Shown: piece after piece, positions 53,266-61,080 of the stretch
How the letters are laid out: each line of letters starts with the position of its first letter
Position numbering within the stretch: position 1 is the first letter of the stretch
Source of the DNA: Agrobacterium tumefaciens
GTDB taxonomy: Bacteria > Pseudomonadota > Alphaproteobacteria > Rhizobiales > Rhizobiaceae
Direction: 5' to 3'
Assembly (NCBI RefSeq): GCF_017726655.1
Contig: NZ_CP072308.1
Span: 248,001 to 312,000, forward strand
Length of the DNA stretch: 64,000 nt
The notes under the pieces: generated by a model
What the model saw: only the letters and a program-made list of their open reading frames with translations
The model's database searches: none
What the model was told of the DNA's origin: nothing
Made by a program: the position numbers and the translations under genes

Positions 53266-54815
53266 TGGAGGGCAAGATGCAGCATGCAAATGACAATCAC
53301 ACCGGTCTGCGCTTCTTATCTGTTTGCTCCGGCATTGAAGCGGCGTCGGTCGCTTGGCACCCACTTGGCTGGAAAGCCGTGGCGTTCTCGGAGATCGAGA
53401 AATTCCCGTCGGCTGTGCTGAAGCACCATTACCCCGACGTACCGAACCTTGGCGACTTTACCAAGATTGACGCCAAGACCTTGGGCCGCGTGGACATTCT
53501 CGCCGGCGGTACACCTTGCCAGGCATTCAGTGTGGCTGGCCTTCGTCAATCTCTCGCCGACGCGCGCGGCAACTTGTCACTCGAATTCGTGAGGCTTGCG
53601 CATGAGCTTGCAGCTAACAATGGACTTCGGAATGTCGTCTGGGAAAACGTCGTCGGCGTCCTCAGCACCAAAGACAACGCCTTCGGCTGCTTCCTCGCCG
53701 GACTTGTGGGCGCAGATTCCCCCATCGAACCACCGAGAAGAGGAAAGTGGGCGCGTCACGGTATGGTCTCTGGACCTAAAGGACGGGCCGCGTGGGCTGT
53801 CAAAGATGGGCAATTTTTCGGAGTGGCCCAACGACGCCGCCGTGTGCTCGTTGTCGCAGATTTTGGAAACGGGGCAGATCCCGCAGCGGTTCTTTTTGAG
53901 CCCGAAAGCATGTTCCGGGATACTCCGCCGAGCCGAGAAGCGGGGAAAGACATTGCCCCGACATTTAGCGCACGCACTAAAGGCAGCGGCGGGCTTGGAA
54001 CCGATTTCGATTTAGATGGTGGGTCGGTAGAGAGTCCGGTTGCCTACGGAGGCAACCGGACTTCTGGTCCCTTAGACGTGGCTACGGCGGTTAACGCTCA
54101 CGGCGGCCCTTATGGGCGGCTTGACTTCGAGAGCGAGACCTTTGTTGCCCATGCCATACAGGCAGGCGCGCTACGCACCAATCCTAATAGCGGGCCAGAC
54201 GGCGTCGGCGTTCAGGAGGGTGTCGCCTACACGCTTGAGGCTCGCGCTGAGGTACAGGCGGTGGCTTTCGATTGGTATGCGTCGTCATCGCAAAGTTTGC
54301 CGGTAAATGAATTTTCGCCACCACTGAAAACAACAATGCAGCCAGCTGTAGCGGTTTCCATCCGAGGACGTGACGGCGGTGCGACAGCGGAACTAGGCGG
54401 AGATATCGCGACGGCGCTTCGGGCAAGTCAGGGCGGTGGTGATAAGCCTCATGTTTTGGCTCAAGCCTACAGCATCATGCCGCAGAACAGCGGCAAGGAC
54501 TACAAAGCGAGGCCCGTCGAGGTCGCTCAGCCACTAATGGCAGGCGGCCCGGTAGGCGGCAACCAAGGTGGCGATTACATCTTGCAGTCTGCCGTCCGGA
54601 GACTGACGCCAAAAGAATGCGAACGCCTCCAAGGGTTTCCAGACAACTACACCGACATCCCATGGCGCGGCAAGCCAACGAGCCCGGACGGCCCACGATA
54701 CAAGGCGCTCGGCAACAGCTGGGCAGTGCCGAAGTTCGTCTGGCTCGGTCAGCGCATCGCGCGGTTCATGCCAGCCAACGACAATCAGGAGACCCCCATT
54801 GCAAACGCCGCTTGA
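53265..54815 (+). CDS. dcm: DNA cytosine-5 methyltransferase
   Basis: 516 residues. Motif I LRFLSVCSGIEAASVAW, motif IV GGTPCQAFSVAG with the catalytic cysteine (near residue 86), motif VI VWENVVGVL, and motif X-like ALGNSWAVPKFVWLGQRI near the C-terminus. The middle (about 220-430) is a long target-recognition/insert region. ANDN occurs at residues 8-11 and at the very end (ANDNQETPIANAA). No partner restriction enzyme is nearby, so it is probably protective. The next gene starts inside its last codons. Confidence 0.93.
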   Translation: MEGKMQHANDNHTGLRFLSVCSGIEAASVAWHPLGWKAVAFSEIEKFPSAVLKHHYPDVPNLGDFTKIDAKTLGRVDILAGGTPCQAFSVAGLRQSLADARGNLSLEFVRLAHELAANNGLRNVVWENVVGVLSTKDNAFGCFLAGLVGADSPIEPPRRGKWARHGMVSGPKGRAAWAVKDGQFFGVAQRRRRVLVVADFGNGADPAAVLFEPESMFRDTPPSREAGKDIAPTFSARTKGSGGLGTDFDLDGGSVESPVAYGGNRTSGPLDVATAVNAHGGPYGRLDFESETFVAHAIQAGALRTNPNSGPDGVGVQEGVAYTLEARAEVQAVAFDWYASSSQSLPVNEFSPPLKTTMQPAVAVSIRGRDGGATAELGGDIATALRASQGGGDKPHVLAQAYSIMPQNSGKDYKARPVEVAQPLMAGGPVGGNQGGDYILQSAVRRLTPKECERLQGFPDNYTDIPWRGKPTSPDGPRYKALGNSWAVPKFVWLGQRIARFMPANDNQETPIANAA

Positions 54816-57024
54816 ACTAGCGCAACATTACGTCGCCCAAGGCTGGCCGGTATTTCCATGCCGCTCCCACGCTGAGGAGAATGTCGACCAGGCGACCGGC
54901 GAGATCATCACGCTCGGCGAAAAAACGCCTTTGACGCCTAACGGCTTCAAGGGCGCGACGCGCTTTCCGCGCATCATTGAAAGATGGTGGTCGGATTGGC
55001 CGGATGCCGCCGTTGGCTTGCCGACCGGCGAAAAGACGGGCTTCTTCGCGTTGGACATCGACAATAAGCCGGGTGGCGCCAACGGTTTCGACTGGCTGGC
55101 CGAGATGGAAGCCGAGCATGGCCCGCTGCCAGACACGGCACGCGTGATGAGCCCGAACGGCGGCCTTCATATCTACTTCAATTACGTCGTCGGCACGCGC
55201 AACCGCGGCGCTCTTGGTGCTGGCGTGGATATCCGGTCAGAGGGTGGTTACGTGCTGGCCGCTGGAAGCACGATGGCCAACGGCCGGTCCTACAAGTGGG
55301 AAACGGACACGCGCGAGATCGCGGACGCACCGGCGTGGCTGCTCGACCTGCTGTTGCCGAAGTCGGCGCCTGCTCACACCCAGTACAGTCTGTCGGCCGC
55401 GACCAACAACGCCTATGTGGATGCGGCCGTCGATCGCGAACTGGCGGACCTTGCCGGCGCTCCTATGGGCACGCGCAACAATGCGCTCAACGACGCCGCG
55501 TTCTCGATCGGCACTATCGTCGGCGCTGGTGCGCTCAGCGAGGCCGAGGCGCGTGCATTGCTTCAGGACGTGGCGCGCGGCTGGGGCAGGGACTGGTCGC
55601 GCTGCTGCAAGACGATCGAGAACGGTTTGAAGGCTGGCATCCAAAACCCGCGACATATTCCGGAACCTGACTTCCCGGCACACGACAACACGCGCCTGGT
55701 GGACATCACGCGAATGATTCAGCGGGGGCTTGAGAAGGGTAGGTTGCGCGAGCAGGCGGCGGCGACCAACGACGACCTTACTGCACGGGAAGATGTGCCG
55801 CGAGACGACACAGATATTCCCGATGGGGAAGCTACGTCACCAGTCGGCGACAGTGAGCCTGCCAATGACAACACGCCTCCGTCACCCATCACCGCAACAG
55901 CCTTCAAGTGGATCGACCCCAAGACGCTGCCGCGCCGTGAGTTCGCATATGGCTCGCACTTTATCCGCAAATACGTGTCGGTGACGGTCTCGCCGGGAGG
56001 TCTCGGCAAGACGTCCAGCAGCATCGCCGAGGCGCTGGCCATGGTGTCGGGCAGGGCGCTTCTTGGCACCAAGCCGCCTAAGCGGCTGCGCACGTGGATA
56101 TTCAACGCCGAGGATCCGCGCGACGAAATGGAGCGGCGCATCATGGCGGCGTGCGTTCACTACAAGCTGAAGCCTGCCGACCTCGAGGGGCATCTCTTCT
56201 TGGACAGTGGCCGCGAGCAGGAACTGTGCGTCGCCATCGAAGACAAGAAGGCCGGCGTTCGGATCCAGCAGCCGATTGTTGAGGCGGTGGTGGAGCAGAT
56301 CGAGCGCAACGGCATCGACGTTATGATAGTCGACCCGTTCGTGTCCACGCACGGCGTCAACGAGAACGACAACGGCGCGATCGACAAGGTGGCGAAGCTC
56401 TGGGCGCAGATTGCCGACTACACCAACTGCTCGATCGACATTGTGCACCATCTGCGCAAGGTGGCCGACCGTGAGGCGACGGTTGAAGATGCTCGAGGCG
56501 CGGTGTCACTGATCGGTGCGGCGCGTTCGGTGCGCGTTCTCAACCGTATGTCCGAAGAGCAGGCAGGCGAGGCGGGTATCAACAAGGAGGACCGCTTTGG
56601 GTACTTCTACACCACCTACGGCAAGTCGAACCTGACGCCGTTGTCGCACAAGGCAGAGTGGCGCCATCTGGTGTCGACGCCGCTCGGAAACGGGACCGGC
56701 CTAGCTCAGCCGCAGGACTTTGCGCCTGTCGTAACAGAATGGCAGTGGCCTAGCGCCGAGGATGTCGCGGGCGACCTCACAGAAGACCAGCGCGCGTCCA
56801 TTCTGGCGGCCGTGAGCGCGTCCGACTACAAGAAGTCACCGAAGGCCAAGAACTGGGTCGGAGGCGCTGTAGCGTACGCTGTGGGGCTGGATTTGGACGA
56901 TAACGTGCAGCGCAAGCGTGCGGCCAGCCTTGTGACTGCTTTGATGCGTGAAGGTGCGCTTGTCGAGCGCGAAGAGCGGGATCCTGTGCGGCGAGAGTTG
57001 GCGGTGTTTGTGAGGGCGGCTTAG
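54799..57024 (+). CDS. Primase-polymerase fused to RepA-type helicase
   Basis: 741 residues from TTG 54799 (AGGAG upstream), overlapping the cytosine methyltransferase gene by 17 bases. N-terminal Prim-Pol domain (PF09250-like): HYVAQGWPVFPC, GLPTGEKTGFFALDIDNK (acidic pair), GGLHIYFNY. Middle linker contains ANDN. C-terminal RepA-like ATPase: Walker A VSPGGLGKTSSSIAEAL, IFNAEDPRDEMERRI, Walker B DVMIVDPFVSTHG, VHHLRKV. It primes and unwinds at the phage origin. A bidirectional terminator follows. Confidence 0.9.
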   Translation: MQTPLELAQHYVAQGWPVFPCRSHAEENVDQATGEIITLGEKTPLTPNGFKGATRFPRIIERWWSDWPDAAVGLPTGEKTGFFALDIDNKPGGANGFDWLAEMEAEHGPLPDTARVMSPNGGLHIYFNYVVGTRNRGALGAGVDIRSEGGYVLAAGSTMANGRSYKWETDTREIADAPAWLLDLLLPKSAPAHTQYSLSAATNNAYVDAAVDRELADLAGAPMGTRNNALNDAAFSIGTIVGAGALSEAEARALLQDVARGWGRDWSRCCKTIENGLKAGIQNPRHIPEPDFPAHDNTRLVDITRMIQRGLEKGRLREQAAATNDDLTAREDVPRDDTDIPDGEATSPVGDSEPANDNTPPSPITATAFKWIDPKTLPRREFAYGSHFIRKYVSVTVSPGGLGKTSSSIAEALAMVSGRALLGTKPPKRLRTWIFNAEDPRDEMERRIMAACVHYKLKPADLEGHLFLDSGREQELCVAIEDKKAGVRIQQPIVEAVVEQIERNGIDVMIVDPFVSTHGVNENDNGAIDKVAKLWAQIADYTNCSIDIVHHLRKVADREATVEDARGAVSLIGAARSVRVLNRMSEEQAGEAGINKEDRFGYFYTTYGKSNLTPLSHKAEWRHLVSTPLGNGTGLAQPQDFAPVVTEWQWPSAEDVAGDLTEDQRASILAAVSASDYKKSPKAKNWVGGAVAYAVGLDLDDNVQRKRAASLVTALMREGALVEREERDPVRRELAVFVRAA

Positions 57025-57048
57025 GGGCTGCCCTATGTTGCTAAAAAT

Positions 57049-57090
57049 AAAGCCGCGAGCCCTCTTTTTGGGTTGGCGGCTTTCTCTTTT
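57049..57090. terminator. Bidirectional terminator between the rightward replication operon and the reverse gene
   Basis: AAAGCCGC (57049-57056) pairs with GCGGCTTT (57076-57083), with inner pairing GAGCCC/GGGTT around a T-rich loop, followed by TTTCTCTTTT on the plus strand and A-rich sequence before it, giving a T-run on the minus strand. It ends the primase operon and the convergent DUF4145 gene. Confidence 0.75.
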
Positions 57091-57102
57091 GCTATACGAA
57101 CC

Positions 57103-57837
57103 TCAATTCTGTTCTTTCGTTTCTCTCTCCTTGTCCCGGGCTTCAATTTGAGCGACCTTTTCGGGAGGAAGAAGTTCGTACACGGACGCTATGTGTTTGG
57201 GCTCTGATATCATTCGGTCGACGATAATATTGAACAACTTGAACAGACTCTCGACCGTCTTAGGGTCGTCATTGAGATCCATGGTCCCCGGGTGAACAGC
57301 TTCATTTCCTATAACACGAAGGGCGTCGAGCGCTTGTTGGATACGCTGATCTAGTCCCTTTTTAACCAACGCAGATATATCCGTGTTGATGTTTTTTCCT
57401 CCTTCACCGAGGTAACCGCACAATTTCTGTATCGCCAACCGAAGCAACGCAGCCGCTCCACGCGGAGAAGAATTCATGATGCTGGCGGCTTCTTGATAGT
57501 CGGCAGCTATGTGATTTGGAGTATCTGGATTAATCCGCGGTGCGGTGGATGCGATCGGGTAAACCTGCTTGTCGCCCACCCAAATCGTAACAAGTTCGCA
57601 GCTTTCACATCGGGATGTGAACATGTTTTGGAGGCCGACTTCGGAAGTCGTTTGCCCATCAGTAATTGTGACGCCACTAATGTAGGATGGGACATTATCA
57701 TCGACCAATTGCGCAGGAGGGACGTTCCTAGAATTTCGCCACATACGGCGGCCGTATGTAAAACGCCATTCGTGATCCGCAAATGCTCCGCAGTGTGGAC
57801 AGTTAAAACGTTTATTGTAAATTGACGCTTCGGTCAC
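57103..57837 (-). CDS. DUF4145-domain protein (reverse-strand cassette)
   Basis: 244 residues from GTG 57837 (AGAGGA six bases upstream); the frame extends to GTG 57900 without such a site. An N-terminal zinc-ribbon pair CPHCG...CESC (residues about 12-90) is followed by the DUF4145 helical core: AADYQEAASIMNSSPRGAAALLRLAIQKLC, DALRVIGNEAVHPGTMD. DUF4145 often occurs in restriction and other defence contexts. GC is visibly lower than in flanking phage genes. Role in phage exclusion or host defence is inferred from context. Confidence 0.8.
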   Translation of the reverse strand: MTEASIYNKRFNCPHCGAFADHEWRFTYGRRMWRNSRNVPPAQLVDDNVPSYISGVTITDGQTTSEVGLQNMFTSRCESCELVTIWVGDKQVYPIASTAPRINPDTPNHIAADYQEAASIMNSSPRGAAALLRLAIQKLCGYLGEGGKNINTDISALVKKGLDQRIQQALDALRVIGNEAVHPGTMDLNDDPKTVESLFKLFNIIVDRMISEPKHIASVYELLPPEKVAQIEARDKERETKEQN

Positions 57838-58033
57838 GCTATCCTCTTTTGCCAGCCGTAAAACAGGTCTTAATCTATCTTTATTTTTTCTGGCCTTCAC
57901 TTATTCATTCTTGTGGAACCAAATCCACCGAAGCTAGTTATGTGGCCAGACAGCTTGCGCACTGACCACGGATGTACTGGCAGCAGCGGCGAGCGACAGG
58001 AAGGCTGGGGCAGCGATGCACCGGCCTTTTTTG

Positions 58034-58567
58034 TTACGCAAGCGCCGTTTTTACGAGCTGCACCCAATCTCCGTTGAGCGTAGAGTATGCACCTCCAACA
58101 ATGCAAAGAGATGACATCACGCCTAAGATTAAAGCCGCCCAATAGCAGAAGTTTACACCCCAAGTGTGGACGTTCTGACCCGCCCATTGATCTGGGTCCC
58201 ACAACATTGCCTTGTTCGCCCAAGCCTCGTAATTGTTGCTGTGCATCGACCAGTTCAACCAAGTGAACAAGCCCGCAAAAAGCGTGAGCATCAGTCCTGA
58301 GACGAACCACCACACCGTCCACTGGTAGCGCGCCAGCGCATCCGGTTTGTCCGCCAGTTCACTGAGGAATGTGAAGAGACCAAACAACGCGCCGCCATGG
58401 ATCAACAGCAAGCTGGCGAGCAACCACCTTCCTAACTGGCTAGCGATATCAAAGGTCGCTCTCTGCATCTCCTTGTAGTCTTTATAGACGATCTCAGCGA
58501 CTTCAGCTCGCCCCTTCATGAATTGCTTCGGCTCAACAGGAGGGGTGTTGGCGTTAGCTTCGGTCAT
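58034..58567 (-). CDS. Membrane protein of the reverse-strand cassette
   Basis: 177 residues from ATG 58567 (AAGAGG upstream). A soluble helical N-terminus (residues 1-45), then three to four transmembrane helices (about 46-68, 84-107, 135-155 and a shorter one near 160). No family recognised. It lies upstream of the DUF4145 gene on the same strand, about 200 bp away, with similar low GC, and probably belongs to the same accessory unit. A second frame (57897-58322) is a shadow. Confidence 0.75.
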   Translation of the reverse strand: MTEANANTPPVEPKQFMKGRAEVAEIVYKDYKEMQRATFDIASQLGRWLLASLLLIHGGALFGLFTFLSELADKPDALARYQWTVWWFVSGLMLTLFAGLFTWLNWSMHSNNYEAWANKAMLWDPDQWAGQNVHTWGVNFCYWAALILGVMSSLCIVGGAYSTLNGDWVQLVKTALA

Positions 58568-58923
58568 ATCTGCCTCTTAGGATTCGGTTCTATTCACAAA
58601 CTGAGACACAACCAAAAACGAACGCGCATTTCAACTAGAAGTACCGCCCGGATAGCGCATTTTTTATCCGTGCACCAACTGTGCACATCCGTGCGTTCAC
58701 ACCTGCACAGCTCTGCCCGGTTGGTGCACGTTTAGGGGTATATATATTTTTAAATATATACCCTACTCGTGCAACCGTGCAGGGCGGTGTGCTGGCTGCA
58801 CGGTTCTTGAGGTTTTTTATTCGGGCAACGTGCGGCGGGCAAAAGGGCGCTCCGGATACAACCTGCCTTTTGGCTGGAACTCGAATCAGGGTGGTCGCAT
58901 TTGCGGGTCAGAAGGAGGGCGCA
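58568..58923. other. 356-bp non-coding region containing an origin-like element
   Basis: No gene is seen. The left part is the leader of the reverse-strand membrane gene. From 58,670 on it holds a set of GTGCA-based repeats and a long AT-rich palindrome (next entry). The right end carries AAGGAGGG before the ATG at 58,924. Confidence 0.6.
58670..58805. promoter_or_regulatory. Candidate phage replication origin (GTGCAC repeats around an AT palindrome)
   Basis: GTGCAC at 58670-58675, 58681-58686 and 58724-58729; related GTGCA/TGCAC units near 58691, 58704, 58769, 58777 and 58797. At the centre is an AT-rich near-palindrome (58736-58763, GGGTATATATAT...ATATATACCC), itself enclosed by CGGTTGGTGCACG (58718-58730) and CGTGCAACCG (58768-58777), so a long cruciform is possible. 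Iteron-like repeats around an easily melted element next to a primase-helicase operon are what an origin would look like; function not proven. Confidence 0.45.
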
Positions 58924-59085
58924 ATGCCAGACAATGAAACGCAGCCATACACCGTCGAGCAACTGCAACAGGAATACTCGGTCAGCCTGCCAAAGGCTGT
59001 TGAAGTCATGGACCGGTTCGGCGGAGACCGACGGACGATCAGGAAGCTGATGAAGCGATGTCCGCATCGCGGTGACGAGCACTAG
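58924..59085 (+). CDS. 53-residue hypothetical protein
   Basis: From ATG 58924 with strong AAGGAGGG upstream. MPDNETQPYTVEQLQQEYSVSLPKAVEVMDRFGGDRRTIRKLMKRCPHRGDEH. The fold resembles short helical DUF3606-like or HTH proteins. A terminator-like hairpin follows the stop. The candidate origin region lies just before it, so it could be a replication accessory factor; unproven. Confidence 0.6.
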   Translation: MPDNETQPYTVEQLQQEYSVSLPKAVEVMDRFGGDRRTIRKLMKRCPHRGDEH

Positions 59086-59120
59086 ACCGAAGGGCCGGCA
59101 TTTAGCCGGTCTTTTCTTTT
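59086..59120 (+). terminator. Terminator-like hairpin
   Basis: GACCGAAGGGCCGGC / GCCGGTC with a short ATTTA loop, followed by TTTTCTTTT. It ends the small gene at 58,924. The stem has a bulge. Confidence 0.6.
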
Positions 59121-59217
59121 GGCTCAAAAATATTTCGCAATTCGACTACCCGTTTTCGGCCCGTTCTCGGAAAGTATGTGTGTCGCCACCACGACACCGC
59201 ACCATGAGGAGACCGCC

Positions 59218-59706
59218 ATGCGCAAAGCCACCAGCCAAACCACCCGCATCAACGGCAAGCGTGTCGTCATCCGCACCTCGCCCAAAGGCAAGGTCACCGT
59301 TGCAGATGCCCCGATCAAGGAAAGCGAAGGGCAGGCGGCCCAGGTGCGCGCCCTTCGGTCCCTGCCAGAGTTCGGCCGCCAGTTCCTGCTGGCCGGCGAC
59401 ATGAACAGCGCGAAGCGCGGACCACGTGCCCAGGCGGATGCGATCGCAACCGGCATGACGCCGGGCGAAGCTGACCTGCGGATCTACCTCAAGGGCGGCG
59501 TGCTGCGGATGATCGAGAACAAGGTCGGCAAGGGCAGGCTATCTCCGGCTCAGGTCGAGCGTCATGCGTCGCTGGCGCGGATCGGGCATCCAGTTGAGGT
59601 GGTGCGGTTCACATCCACGGCAGAAGCGGCCAGCAAGGCGGTGGCACTGGTCAAAGGGTGGCTGGCCGATAACGACAACCACCCATCGCAAGCGCAGCAG
59701 CAGTAA
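59218..59706 (+). CDS. VRR-NUC-like nuclease domain protein
   Basis: 162 residues from ATG 59218, leader CACCATGAGGAGAC. The C-terminal part has VRR-NUC features: GEADLRIYLKGGVLRMIENKVGKGRLSPAQVERHASLARIGHPVEVVRFTST, with D..E-x-K as candidate catalytic residues (a PD-(D/E)XK variant). Holliday-junction resolvases and phage replication nucleases of this type are usually of this size. Ends LADNDNHPSQAQQQ. Confidence 0.75.
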   Translation: MRKATSQTTRINGKRVVIRTSPKGKVTVADAPIKESEGQAAQVRALRSLPEFGRQFLLAGDMNSAKRGPRAQADAIATGMTPGEADLRIYLKGGVLRMIENKVGKGRLSPAQVERHASLARIGHPVEVVRFTSTAEAASKAVALVKGWLADNDNHPSQAQQQ

Positions 59707-59724
59707 CACCACAGGGGAGACGAT

Positions 59725-60630
59725 ATGGCCAGACATGGTTCACTTGCAGAGCAGCTGGCGGCGGTGCGACGCTTCGCCACCGAACCCGATCATCAGCCCG
59801 AGCCGCTACAGACAAATTGGTCTGTCGTTCCAGCAAACGACAACAACCCGGATGAAATCGAAGACCTGAAGCACGATCGCAAAAGGCTGGTTACCCCATC
59901 CGTCGCCGAGATCATGAAGAACGTTGCGACTGGAGTGGTCGAGCGCAACTCTGCTGGGCAGGTGGTGCGGATCGGTACACTACGGTTCAGCGATGGCACC
60001 CAGACTGAGAAAGCGTACCGCCTCACCATCGACGGTGGCGTCGAGGAGTACGCAGCAAGGATGCCGGCCGGTGCCATGCTTGGCTCTCGAGATAAGGTGG
60101 ATGTTGCGTTAGGTGGAGACGACAATCCGCAAGAGGTCACCGAAAGCAACCAATACTTCGCCGAGATGCTCGACACGAAAAAGGCAAGATACCTTACCGG
60201 CAAAAAGCACAAAGGCCCGCGTGTGAGGATGACGGCAGAAGAAGCCAGATCGGAGCTAGTCAAGGCTTACGCCAACACAGACATGAGCAAGGTTACATTC
60301 ACCCGCTGCCCTGATGGACTGCCGTGTGGCTCCGCCAGGATCGCAGATAGCTTTCTGGGGATGCAAAAGACCACATGCGCTGGCGGCGGCTCAATGATGT
60401 GGCAGGACATCGTCACTGCGATGGCTGATCGCAAGGAATGGTTCGATGCGGTTGACGAGCTAAAGGACGAGGACAGGGCGACGCTGGAGGCGGCAAGGAG
60501 CGCGAGAAACATGGCCGAAATTGGCATGAAGGCCGGCCACCAAGGGAAGCAAGCAGAACGTCAGGGGAAGCGTCGATTGATTGCGGCTAATGACAATCTG
60601 ATGGCAGCACTACGAAAGTCGGCTTCGTAA
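59725..60630 (+). CDS. Hypothetical phage protein with two ANDN motifs
   Basis: 301 residues from ATG 59725, leader CACCACAGGGGAGACGAT. Helical N-terminus; a beta-rich middle (GTLRFSDGTQTEKAYRLTIDGGVEEYAARMP), then SNQYFAEMLDTKKARYLTGKKHKGPRV and a C-terminal helical stretch. VPANDNNPDE near residue 36 and IAANDNLMAALRKSAS at the end. No domain recognised. Last gene before the structured region and tRNA. Confidence 0.65.
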   Translation: MARHGSLAEQLAAVRRFATEPDHQPEPLQTNWSVVPANDNNPDEIEDLKHDRKRLVTPSVAEIMKNVATGVVERNSAGQVVRIGTLRFSDGTQTEKAYRLTIDGGVEEYAARMPAGAMLGSRDKVDVALGGDDNPQEVTESNQYFAEMLDTKKARYLTGKKHKGPRVRMTAEEARSELVKAYANTDMSKVTFTRCPDGLPCGSARIADSFLGMQKTTCAGGGSMMWQDIVTAMADRKEWFDAVDELKDEDRATLEAARSARNMAEIGMKAGHQGKQAERQGKRRLIAANDNLMAALRKSAS

Positions 60631-60646
60631 CGTCCCTTTCCACGAT

Positions 60647-60707
60647 CTCGGAGAGAGTAATGTGAAGGGGTGGCGCAACGTAGTTGCGAACCCCACCACT
60701 CTCCGAG
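60647..60707 (+). ncRNA. Candidate structured RNA: three nested helices
   Basis: CTCGGAGAG (60647-60655) / CTCTCCGAG (60699-60707) close an outer helix; GGGGT (60667-60671) / ACCCC (60690-60694) an inner one; CGCAAC (60674-60679) / GTTGCG (60683-60688) an apical one with a three-base loop. All three are perfect. There is no T-run, so it is not a standard terminator. It lies about 150 bp before the phage tRNA. It could be a small RNA, a processing element or a protein-binding site. Inference from sequence alone. Confidence 0.45.
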
Positions 60708-60856
60708 CGCTATGCGTCGGACCCATCGCCATGCTGCACTTGTTGCAGCCTCTGAGCTTTGGGTAACTATCGCCGCCCCAACCCTCTGCTTGCAAGCTTG
60801 GCCCTGAATTGACAGGCATCCGCTGTGGACGCGCAGTGGTGGGCGGGTAACTATCA

Positions 60857-60933
60857 CGTGGAGTAGAGCAGTCTGGTAGCTCGTCAGGCTCATAACCTGA
60901 AGGCCGTGAGTTCGAATCTCACCTCCGCAACCA
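60857..60933 (+). tRNA. Initiator-type tRNA-fMet (CAT) of the prophage, CCA encoded
   Basis: 77 bases with complete cloverleaf: acceptor CGTGGAG/CTCCGCA, D-stem GAGC/GCTC, anticodon stem TCAGG/CCTGA with loop CTCATAA, T-arm GTGAG-TTCGAAT-CTCAC, CCA encoded. Initiator hallmarks are visible: C1 opposite A72 (unpaired) and A11:U24. Two of the three G:C pairs of the initiator anticodon stem are kept (G30:C40, G31:C39) but position 29:41 is A:U. A phage initiator tRNA is unusual. Confidence 0.9.
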
Positions 60934-61038
60934 ACTTAGCAAGGCAGGAAATTGTAACTCCTGAGAAGATTGGGGCTTCCTGGTCGTTCCTTGCTTTCTA
61001 ATCCCATGCGCGTTCTCCTCCGCTTGCATGGTGATCGT

Positions 61039-61080
61039 GCGGCCCGTTCCCTTGGTTGGTTGAGCGGGCCGCTTTTGGTT
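61039..61080 (+). terminator. Rho-independent terminator after the tRNA
   Basis: GCGGCCCG (61039-61046) pairs with CGGGCCGC (61065-61072) across an 18-base loop, followed by TTTTGGTTTT. It ends the tRNA transcript about 100 bp downstream. Confidence 0.7.

Noticed and set aside
57897..58322. Minus-strand frame overlapping the membrane protein gene 58034-58567
   Set aside because: The other frame encodes clear transmembrane helices and has a ribosome site; this one does not.
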